A stretch of DNA of 64,000 nucleotides from Aquimarina sp. BL5 (GTDB lineage: Bacteria > Bacteroidota > Bacteroidia > Flavobacteriales > Flavobacteriaceae), in NCBI RefSeq assembly GCF_003443675.1, contig NZ_CP031963.1:4053501-4117500 (forward strand). Direction: 5' to 3'. Shown here one piece after another: positions 24,497 to 31,783 of the stretch. A program made the translations under genes and the position numbers. Each line of letters starts with the position of its first letter. The first letter of the stretch is position 1. The notes under the pieces were generated by a model that was given only the letters and a program-made list of their open reading frames with translations, had not been told where the DNA came from and did no database searches.

Positions 24497-25717
24497 ATGA
24501 TTAGTACAACTTTAAAACTCCCCTGCGGTGCGATATTAAATAATAGATTAGTGAAATCTGCTATGACGGAGCGCATTAGTAATAATAAGTTTGAACCAAC
24601 TAAGGGGCATGAACAATTGTATGCTGATTGGTCCAAAACAGGTGCAGGCTTATTAATAACAGGTAATGTTGTACTGGATCGAAAACATGTCGAGTCAGCA
24701 GGAAATGTGTGTTTTGATGATAGAAGGATGCTGCCAAAACTAAAATCATGGGCCAAAGCGGGTAAAAAACATGGAAATCATATATGGGTTCAGATTTCTC
24801 ATTCCGGAAGACAAACGAATAGATTTGGAACGAGTAGACCCTTAGCACCTTCTGAGGTGCAGTTAAAGAAATTAGGGCTTTTTGGTAAACCGAAAGCAAT
24901 GACAGAAGAGGATATCCTAGACGTGATCCAACGTTTTGTTACTGCTGCTAAACTAGCCAAAGAAGCTGGTTTTACTGGGGTTCAAATTCATTCGGCTCAC
25001 GGATATCTATTAAGTCAATTTTTATCACCCAATACTAATATAAGATCTGATCATTGGGGTGGTAATATAGAGAATCGTAGCCGTTTATTACTCACGATTA
25101 TCAGAGATGTTAGAAAAGTTGTTGGAACTGATTTTCCGATATCTGTTAAATTGAATTCAGCGGATTTTCAGAGAGGAGGATTTACCGAAGAAGAATCACT
25201 GGAAGTGATAAAGATGTTAGACAAGGAAAAGATCGATTTGCTCGAGATATCAGGAGGGACTTATGAAAAACTAGCTTTTTTTATAATGAATGAAGAGGAT
25301 TCTGATCTTAAAGAAAGCACGAAACAGAGAGAGGCATATTTTATCGATTTTGCTAAGAAAATCAGAGTTGTTAGTAAGTTGCCTCTAATGATTACAGGTG
25401 GTTTTAGATCTTATGATTTTTGTAATGAAGTGTTAGCAAAGGGAGAGGTTGATTTGATAGGGATGGCTCGTCCTTTTATTACCAATCGAGAGGATATATC
25501 TAAATTTTTAGTTGGAGAATTACCATGTCTTGAAAACCTGGTACTCCGCACTGGATTAAAACAATTCGAAGATGCTGCTGAAGGTGGTTTTTATGCTAGG
25601 CAAATTATCCGGTTTTCTAAAGGGAAAGGACTAAAAACCAATATGAACCCACTTTGGTGTTCTATGTTTCTAATAGTATATGAATTCCGAAAAGCGATGG
25701 CTAAGAAATTAGCTTGA
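24497..25717 (+). CDS. NADH:flavin oxidoreductase (old yellow enzyme family)
   Basis: 406 residues from the ATG at 24497 (an upstream TTG at 24482 would fall on the transcription start). FMN-binding TIM barrel: LNNRLVKSAMTER at the start, TGNVVLDRKHVE, IWVQISHSGRQ, VQIHSAHGYLLSQFLSPNTN, the NRSRLLLTI helix, and a phosphate-binding TGGFRS / GMARPFI end. It lies on the plus strand inside the arsenosugar cluster. It may reduce an enone or other electrophile; a role in arsenic chemistry is only suggested by position. Confidence 0.88.
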   Translation: MISTTLKLPCGAILNNRLVKSAMTERISNNKFEPTKGHEQLYADWSKTGAGLLITGNVVLDRKHVESAGNVCFDDRRMLPKLKSWAKAGKKHGNHIWVQISHSGRQTNRFGTSRPLAPSEVQLKKLGLFGKPKAMTEEDILDVIQRFVTAAKLAKEAGFTGVQIHSAHGYLLSQFLSPNTNIRSDHWGGNIENRSRLLLTIIRDVRKVVGTDFPISVKLNSADFQRGGFTEEESLEVIKMLDKEKIDLLEISGGTYEKLAFFIMNEEDSDLKESTKQREAYFIDFAKKIRVVSKLPLMITGGFRSYDFCNEVLAKGEVDLIGMARPFITNREDISKFLVGELPCLENLVLRTGLKQFEDAAEGGFYARQIIRFSKGKGLKTNMNPLWCSMFLIVYEFRKAMAKKLA

Positions 25718-25765
25718 AAAAACAATGAGGATGTCTGTAAAGTAACTTTACTATGCTAAACTAAG

Positions 25766-25825
25766 CTTGTCGAAGTTTTTAATCCGTTGATTTTCAAAAT
25801 GTCTTCGACAGGCTCAGACTGACAA
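25766..25825. repeat. REP-like inverted repeat between convergent genes
   Basis: CTTGTCGAAG (25766-25775) and CTTCGACAGG (25803-25812) form an imperfect 10-bp stem with one wobble pair. The right arm runs on into CTCAGACTGACA. This CTTCGACAGGCTCAGACTGACA type is a dispersed intergenic repeat in Bacteroidota genomes, recalled from general knowledge. It may act as a bidirectional terminator here. Confidence 0.55.
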
Positions 25826-25892
25826 TTTTAGATTTTGTTCACTTTTCAGACAGCCTCATATAAAATTATTACTTAAAGCGAGTTTTAAAATT

Positions 25893-26861
25893 TTAGCAAC
25901 ATCCACCACCATCATAGTGGTACGTAGATTCGCTGATGAAAATATCATCTCTTCCCAGGTCAGCAAGAGCACCAGCAGTTTTATCACAAACCGCAATAGG
26001 TTGATTTTTCAGTAATACGTGTCCTTTTTTATCATCAAAATAATCTTCATTACCATAATAAATGGCTGCCTTACCAGTAAAAATACAAGGGCCATCTTCT
26101 GGCATAGGGTCTTTGATTGCAGCTACTTCAATAGATTCTATATAGATTAATTCATCGGTTTCATAGTTTTTAGGATCCAAAATACGATACGGTTTACGCG
26201 CTCTAATTTCTATGGTTCCAAAACCAACATCGGTCAATGCTTTTACATATTCCGCAATAGGTAAACTTCCACTAAGACATAAAGCTCTTAATCGTTCATC
26301 ATTTCTGAGCGTATCATTCATAGGTTGCTCGCAAGTTGGATCACTCATCACTAATCTACCATGAGGTTTTAATACTCGATACATTTCCTCTATCGCTTTT
26401 TTTAAATCCTCTGCTTTAAAAATATTGAATAAACAATTTTGAGCGGCAACATCAATACTATTATCTTCTACGGGAAGATTCAGAGCATCACCAAATCTTA
26501 AGTCTACAAACTCACTTTTGAACCATTCATTTTGTTCTTCTGCTTCTTTAAAATTTTTACGAGAAGCATCTAGCATTTCCTGAACTACATCAATACCAAT
26601 TACTCCACCTTTTTGACGAGAGAAATACGAAAATTGTAATAATTCCATTCCGCCACCAACACCAACATAAAGTGTTTTTGGATTATTGGTTAAATCACGG
26701 GCGTTTACTGTACTCCCACAACCATAATTCATTTCTTGCATGATCTTTGGGATTTTTAATCCAGGTAGTTCCCAAATAGGATTTGTGGTACAACATAAAC
26801 CTACATCTGGAGTTAATGCTGCTTCTTTGTATACATCATGCGTGGTTTCTAAATAGCTCAT
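25893..26861 (-). CDS. arsM: Arsenosugar biosynthesis arsenite methyltransferase ArsM
   Basis: 322 residues. An N-terminal Cys pair (Cys23-Cys24, GLCCTTN) precedes a class I methyltransferase core with the SAM motif LYVGVGGGMELLQ, the IGIDVVQEMLDASRKN acidic loop, and GDALNLPVEDNSIDVAAQNC with a further Cys. The C-terminus carries LRALCLSGS and ends GGGCC. The conserved thiols bind As(III), and ArsM adds methyl groups from SAM. It sits next to a purine nucleoside phosphorylase and in the same strand run as ArsS, the defining pair of arsenosugar synthesis. The Cys placement differs from stand-alone ArsM and fits the arsenosugar-type branch. Confidence 0.9.
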   Translation of the reverse strand: MSYLETTHDVYKEAALTPDVGLCCTTNPIWELPGLKIPKIMQEMNYGCGSTVNARDLTNNPKTLYVGVGGGMELLQFSYFSRQKGGVIGIDVVQEMLDASRKNFKEAEEQNEWFKSEFVDLRFGDALNLPVEDNSIDVAAQNCLFNIFKAEDLKKAIEEMYRVLKPHGRLVMSDPTCEQPMNDTLRNDERLRALCLSGSLPIAEYVKALTDVGFGTIEIRARKPYRILDPKNYETDELIYIESIEVAAIKDPMPEDGPCIFTGKAAIYYGNEDYFDDKKGHVLLKNQPIAVCDKTAGALADLGRDDIFISESTYHYDGGGCC

Positions 26862-26910
26862 ATTTTTGTTTTCTTTATTTTGAAGGAATAATTACTTAAT
26901 TCGTTAATGT

Positions 26911-27723
26911 TTAGAGAGATTTTATCAATTCTTTGAATAAAAGGATCATTTCCGGTTCCGCTTTTCCGGCCATGGCAATAATCTCGTCAATATTGACAGG
27001 TTGTAGATTGTCTGGGTCACATTCGTCTGTAAGAACAGATACTGCTGCAACTTTAAGATCTAAATGATTGGCTACAATAATTTCAGGAACTGTGCTCATT
27101 CCTACTGCATCGGCTCCAATGATTTTTAGATAACGATATTCTGCGCGGGTTTCTAATTGCGGTCCTACTACAGAGGCATATACACCTTTATGAAGATTAA
27201 TGTTATTTTCTTTAGCAATGGATTCTAATTTTGCATTAATTTTAAGGTTATAAGGAGCACTCATATCTGTAAAACGGGTGCCTAATTGTTCTACTCCTTT
27301 AAATGCTAAAGGAGATCCTCCCTGAAGATTAATGTGATCATCAATAAGCATTAATTCGCCTTTTTTAAAGTTTAAATTAATCGCTCCGGATGCATTAGAA
27401 ACTAAAAGTGTTTTGATTCCTAATTGATGCATAATTCTAACAGGATATGTCACATCTTGTAGAGAGTAACCTTCGTAGAGATGAAAACGTCCTTGCATTA
27501 CCACTACTTTTTTGCCTTCTAACTTTCCGTAGATTAATTTTCCTTTGTGGAATTCTACTGTGGCTGTAGGGAAATAGGGAATGTGATTATAACTTACTTC
27601 TTTTATGATTTCTATTTCATCTAGTAACTGTCCTAATCCTGTTCCTAAGATGATACCTATTTCTGGATTATCAAATCCTTTTTCTTGTAAGTATTCTGTT
27701 GTTTCTTTAATGTATTTAGTCAT
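26911..27723 (-). CDS. Purine-nucleoside phosphorylase, arsenosugar cluster
   Basis: 270 residues of the trimeric PNP (PunA-like) family: IILGTGLGQLL phosphate loop, VVMQGRFHLYEGY, LLVSNASGAINL, GVYASVVGPQLETRAEYR, and VGMSTVPEIIVANH. It cleaves the glycosidic bond of purine nucleosides with phosphate. In this cluster it could remove adenine from the 5'-deoxyadenosyl arsenical made by ArsS and leave an activated arsenoribose phosphate. That role is inference; a plain nucleoside-salvage function is the alternative. It overlaps the TIGR04282 gene by eight bases. Confidence 0.9.
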   Translation of the reverse strand: MTKYIKETTEYLQEKGFDNPEIGIILGTGLGQLLDEIEIIKEVSYNHIPYFPTATVEFHKGKLIYGKLEGKKVVVMQGRFHLYEGYSLQDVTYPVRIMHQLGIKTLLVSNASGAINLNFKKGELMLIDDHINLQGGSPLAFKGVEQLGTRFTDMSAPYNLKINAKLESIAKENNINLHKGVYASVVGPQLETRAEYRYLKIIGADAVGMSTVPEIIVANHLDLKVAAVSVLTDECDPDNLQPVNIDEIIAMAGKAEPEMILLFKELIKSL

Positions 27724-28333
27724 TTTGATAGCTTAATAAATGTTGAAAAACTGAAATGTCCTTGATATCTTCATAATAATCTATATCATTACGTTCTTCT
27801 AATAGTTTAATAGTTGTTTGTTGTAGATCGTTTAATGTATTTTGAAGTACTGTATTTGTTCCCCAGGATTTGTTCTGAAAAACTTGCGAATTCAGCTTTT
27901 TCATACCTAGTAAATAATACCCTCCATCTTCCGCAGGACCTATTACATAATTATTTGTTTTCAGAGCATTGAATGCGTTCTGTATATCGGATTGGCTTAG
28001 GTCGTACATATCACTCCCTATTATAATAATATTGGTATACCCTGCTTTAAAACCTCTTTTGAAAGCATTATACATACGATCACCAAGATCTTCTCCTTCT
28101 TGTTGCTTTTTTTCATAAACAGTAGGGTTCCAGATGTCGTTCTCTCCAATTCTTGTGGAATAGTATACTTCCTTAGCCACTGTAAGATCTTTTGTAATAG
28201 ATACAGTATGGGCTAACAATAACTCATAAACTTCCAGAGCAGCGTGATCTCCTATGGTCGCGGCTAAACGAGTTTTACATTTACCCAATTCGGGATTTCG
28301 GGTAAAAATCATTAATAGATTCTTTTCTTTCAC
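27716..28333 (-). CDS. TIGR04282-family arsenosugar transferase (first copy)
   Basis: 205 residues, DUF2064 fold related to nucleotidyl/glycosyl transferases: MIFTRNPELGKCKTRLAATIG at the start (a K-x-R-L-A signature), YNAFKRGF, IIIIGSDMYDLS, and VIGPAEDGGYYLLGMKK. A second, more diverged copy lies at 28962-29660. It overlaps the phosphorylase gene by eight bases and the rhodanese gene by four (ATGA), which shows tight coupling. Probable role: transfer onto or activation of the arsenoribose. Confidence 0.88.
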   Translation of the reverse strand: MKEKNLLMIFTRNPELGKCKTRLAATIGDHAALEVYELLLAHTVSITKDLTVAKEVYYSTRIGENDIWNPTVYEKKQQEGEDLGDRMYNAFKRGFKAGYTNIIIIGSDMYDLSQSDIQNAFNALKTNNYVIGPAEDGGYYLLGMKKLNSQVFQNKSWGTNTVLQNTLNDLQQTTIKLLEERNDIDYYEDIKDISVFQHLLSYQND

Positions 28334-28830
28334 TGTGTGTATACTTTTTTTCCTTTATGTAACCATTTCCCCCATTCTTTGGAAAATGCGTGTATTTTAT
28401 CTGTTTCTTTTCCTTTAGAGTCAATCACTTTATTATTATCGTTTTTCCACTCAAAAATTCCGCCATATAGATTATAGATATTGTTATAGCCTGCTTCTTT
28501 AAGTTTTTCCGAAATGTCTTCCGATCGTATGCCTAAACTACAGTAAACAATAATTTTTGATTTCTTATCTATGTTTTCGTTGGAAAGAGTCTTGATGTCA
28601 AAATGGTCATATCCTACGTGGATTGCACCTTGTAGATGACTAGTATCGTACTCATTTATTTCTCTAGCGTCTAATAGGATTACTTCACTTTGTATCTCAT
28701 TTAATTCTTTTACCGAGATATATGGGATACTTTCATTATTGTATTGATCCAATAATTCATCAAGTGAATCTTGGCCAATAGCTAAAAAAGGGAATAAAAT
28801 TAATAATAGTATTACGATTATTTTTCTCAT
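28330..28830 (-). CDS. Rhodanese-like protein, exported
   Basis: 166 residues from the ATG at 28830 (an earlier ATG at 28842 adds four residues before the signal). A signal peptide (cut near AIGQ) is followed by one rhodanese domain with the active Cys97 in IVYCSLGIRSEDIS, plus ILLDAREINEYDTSHLQGAIHVG and NLYGGIFEWK. The active loop is CSLGIR, the usual six-residue type for sulfur transfer. Its place within a coupled arsenosugar run suggests a periplasmic role in thiol or arsenic-sulfur chemistry, which is inference. Confidence 0.85.
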   Translation of the reverse strand: MRKIIVILLLILFPFLAIGQDSLDELLDQYNNESIPYISVKELNEIQSEVILLDAREINEYDTSHLQGAIHVGYDHFDIKTLSNENIDKKSKIIVYCSLGIRSEDISEKLKEAGYNNIYNLYGGIFEWKNDNNKVIDSKGKETDKIHAFSKEWGKWLHKGKKVYTQ

Positions 28831-28961
28831 ATATAACGGCATATCTAGTTAATATAGCTATACAATGTAATTGATTGTTAAAGTGCGAATCTATTTGTAG
28901 AGATCAGTTTTTAGGTTTGTTCCATAAACTTCCCTTAAGAAGATAAGGTAGTTGTTAGGGT

Positions 28962-29660
28962 CTAAATAGTGTAAAAACTGGAATTCGAATACATAGGAGA
29001 ACCTTTGTTATAAAAGGATTGGAGATAATAAGTATCTTTTATCGAATCGTTATGTTTTACTATCTCTATTTGGGAATTTGTAATATGATATATAATAGCC
29101 TGAAGCGTTTCAGAAAAAGTAAAATTAAGTTTAGAAATGATTTTTAGATCGTCAACTGTGTCAATGTCATATAGAACCTCAAGTTGTGCAACTTCAATTT
29201 CTGTATTTTTAATTAAAAACGATATACTTTTAGCTAAATGTTTAGACTGCCAGGGAAGCTTTAAGAAAGTATTTATATTGAACTGAGATTTATGTAATCC
29301 CATTAGATAAAATCCACCATCGGCAGATGGTCCCAAGACAAACTTATTGTTTTGAAGTTGTTTGGCGCTTTCTAATAAATGATGTTTCTTTAAATGAGGT
29401 GTGTCATTTCCTATGGTGATTATATTTTCGAATCCTAGATCATAGGTAGCCTGAATAGCATTTACAAAACGTTCTCCGAAGGTCTTACCCGTTTGTCTTT
29501 TTTCAGTAAATACAAAAAATGGAAGTCCAGAACTTTCTACAACCTGCATTGTTTTTTTAGTAAGCTCTGTAAAAAGTTTTTCACCACCAATAATAGGTTT
29601 GTGCAGAAGCTCTTCCTTGGAGGAGTTCACAAAAACTAATACGGCGGTTTTAATGTTCAT
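28962..29660 (-). CDS. TIGR04282-like arsenosugar transferase (second, diverged copy)
   Basis: 232 residues of the same DUF2064 fold: an AVLVFVNSSKEELLHKP start in place of the K-x-R-L-A signature, GKTFGERFVNAIQATYDLGF, IITIGNDTPHLKK, FVLGPSADGGFYLMGLHKS and VLYDIDTVDDL. The missing basic N-terminal signature suggests a changed donor site. It lies 12 bases after ArsS. The C-terminal 45 residues have no counterpart in the first copy. Confidence 0.78.
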   Translation of the reverse strand: MNIKTAVLVFVNSSKEELLHKPIIGGEKLFTELTKKTMQVVESSGLPFFVFTEKRQTGKTFGERFVNAIQATYDLGFENIITIGNDTPHLKKHHLLESAKQLQNNKFVLGPSADGGFYLMGLHKSQFNINTFLKLPWQSKHLAKSISFLIKNTEIEVAQLEVLYDIDTVDDLKIISKLNFTFSETLQAIIYHITNSQIEIVKHNDSIKDTYYLQSFYNKGSPMYSNSSFYTI

Positions 29661-29672
29661 ATGCTGATCATT

Positions 29673-30728
29673 TTATGCTACAGTTCCTTGACAACTACTT
29701 CCAGCTCCAGCTGTGCAACCATAACAGTGCTGAGAGATGATAATATCCCTATTTTGTAGTAGTTCTTCATTATACTCACTAATATGTTTTACTTTACTGG
29801 CAACTTTAAGATCTAACATCTGGTTAAAATCACAATCATATAACCATCCATCCCAGCTTATAGAAATAGTATTAGTACACATTACATTTGCTACGGCAGA
29901 TGGATTATATGCTTCTACTAATGAATACATATAATCTTCATAATTCTCTGAAGCAATTAGATAATCTAAAAATCTACTGATCGGTAAATTAGTAATTGCA
30001 AACAAATTATGAAAGTGAATTCCAAAATCTTCTAACAAAGCTTTTTTAAAATCTTTTTCCATGGATGCTTGATCACCTGGTAAAAAAGCACCAGATGGGT
30101 TGTAAACCAAATCCAATCTCAGACCACTATTTGGCATTCCATATCCCCGTTCATTAAGTTCTTGAAGCGCTTTGATAGATTTGTCAAAAACACCATCTCC
30201 ACGTTGTTTGTCAGTTTTACCTCTGGTCCAATGAGGCATCGAAGAAACTACGTGTACATTATGTTTTTTGAAAAAATCAGGTAAATCATAGTACTTTTTA
30301 TTTGCTCTAATAATGGTAAGGTTACTTCGTACAATAAAATCTTTGATTCCTGCTTTGCTAGCTTCTTCTACAAACCATCTAAAATTAGGATTCATTTCCG
30401 GAGCCCCCCCTGTTAAGTCTAATGTGTGGGCTCCTGTTTTCTTGATGACTTCCAGACACTGTTTCATGGTCTCTTTAGTCATAATTTCTTTTCGATCAGG
30501 ACCAGCGTCTACATGACAGTGTTCACAAACCTGGTTACACATATACCCTACATTAATTTGAAGTATTTCCAATTTGTTAGGGCGCAATGTATCATGTCCA
30601 ATTTCGGCAATTTTATCAGCGAACTTTGGTAATTCTCCATTTGCAAAAATGCCATTGTTCAGAATCTCTAATTGTCTATGAGAGTCAGCGAGTTCGTTAT
30701 TTCTATTCTTTAGCGACTTAGTAGCCAT
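29673..30728 (-). CDS. arsS: Arsenosugar biosynthesis radical SAM protein ArsS
   Basis: 351 residues. The radical SAM cluster motif C-x3-C-x2-C is at Cys64, Cys68 and Cys71 (MCNQVCEHCHVDAGPD). LDLTGGAPEMN is the GGE-like SAM site, and the extra C-terminal Cys set HCYGCTAGAGSSCQG is the DUF3641-type tail of ArsS. The enzyme joins a 5'-deoxyadenosyl radical to dimethylated arsenic, the first committed step to oxo-arsenosugars, as shown for cyanobacterial ArsS. It is second in the minus-strand run, 63 bases after the CMD-like gene. Confidence 0.92.
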   Translation of the reverse strand: MATKSLKNRNNELADSHRQLEILNNGIFANGELPKFADKIAEIGHDTLRPNKLEILQINVGYMCNQVCEHCHVDAGPDRKEIMTKETMKQCLEVIKKTGAHTLDLTGGAPEMNPNFRWFVEEASKAGIKDFIVRSNLTIIRANKKYYDLPDFFKKHNVHVVSSMPHWTRGKTDKQRGDGVFDKSIKALQELNERGYGMPNSGLRLDLVYNPSGAFLPGDQASMEKDFKKALLEDFGIHFHNLFAITNLPISRFLDYLIASENYEDYMYSLVEAYNPSAVANVMCTNTISISWDGWLYDCDFNQMLDLKVASKVKHISEYNEELLQNRDIIISQHCYGCTAGAGSSCQGTVA

Positions 30729-30791
30729 ACATTGTTTTTAGCGATAATATTCTGTTTTTAGATGACGTAAAATGTACCGATAACAATCCGT

Positions 30792-31127
30792 TTACATGGA
30801 CAATTTATCATATTTGTTCATCATCTGTACACCGTGTACTAGTGTAGCTCCACTTTCTATAGCTGCTCCGGCGTGCACTGCTTCCATCATTTCTTCCTTG
30901 GTAATTCCTCTCTGAAGGCCATCTTTGGTGTAAGCATCAATACAATAAGGACATTTTACTACATGAGAGACTGCTAATGCAATTAAAGATTTCTCGCGTG
31001 CAGTTAGCGCACCTTCTTCAAAAACTTTTCCATAGTAATCAAAGAATTTAGTTCCAAGTTCTTCACTCCACTCTGTTATTTTTCCAAATTTTCTTAGATC
31101 CGCAGGATCGTAATATGTTTTAGACAT
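30792..31127 (-). CDS. Arsenosugar-associated peroxidase-like (CMD/AhpD fold) protein
   Basis: 111 residues, the size of a single carboxymuconolactone-decarboxylase domain: KSLIALAVSHVVKCPYCIDAYTKDG with the AhpD-like C-x2-C pair, the following His absent but EMMEAVHAGAAIESGAT present. The redox Cys pair suggests a thiol peroxidase or reductase. It is the first gene of the arsenosugar run. It may reduce As(V) intermediates or protect ArsS from oxidants; both are inference. Confidence 0.88.
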   Translation of the reverse strand: MSKTYYDPADLRKFGKITEWSEELGTKFFDYYGKVFEEGALTAREKSLIALAVSHVVKCPYCIDAYTKDGLQRGITKEEMMEAVHAGAAIESGATLVHGVQMMNKYDKLSM

Positions 31128-31783
31128 GCTGTGTCATTTTTTAGTTACAGACATTTACTGTTAGTCGTATAGTAATAATCAAAACTTACAATAAATTTAT
31201 ATTTATTTTATAAGGACTAAAGTCTGCATTATGCTGTTAAAATAAAAGCTAATGTTAAATAATTAAGTCTTTTTATTACAAATTGTTGATTATTAAAAAG
31301 TGAAAATATCTGAATCGTATATCAGGTGAAGTGTTGTTTTAATTTTGATATTATGCTTTTTTAATTAGAAATGTTAAGATAATGGACTTCTTTTTAATTT
31401 AAAAATTGATAGATGATATTTAGTAATAACTATGAAATTCTTTGATACAATATATTTAATTAATCTTTACTAGGTTTTGTTTTGTTAGCTGTTGAAGCAT
31501 TCAATGTTTTAACAAATAAAAAGCATAAATGACTGAATTACAGTGTTTTTTTTAAATATTATTAAATTGTTGTCAAACTTTTAGTATCATATGTAAATAC
31601 AATGTTAAGATTGATTTATTGTAGTGAATTAGGATGTAATGTTGTAGTTTTATCAATATTCGCAGTAAAAAATCTAAAATATTTATTTACTCTTTAAATG
31701 ATTATAGAGTTAATATTTTTTAAGTAAATAGGGAGGATAGATTTGTTTAATCATTATTAGTAAATAACCAAAAAACAAAATCA
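31128..31783. other. 656-base AT-rich intergenic region between divergent clusters
   Basis: No ORF or RNA gene seen. It must hold the promoters of the arsenosugar run (minus) and of the GH3 genes (plus). A TAATTTTG box (31340-31347) fits TAnnTTTG on the plus strand but lacks a -33 TTTG at the right spacing and is far from the GH3 start. No ArsR-like palindrome was found beside the arsenosugar genes. Confidence 0.4.

Noticed and set aside
31128..31783. ArsR-type operator before the arsenosugar run
   Set aside because: No palindrome of the ATCAAATN6ATTTGAT type or other convincing dyad was found near the start at 31127.
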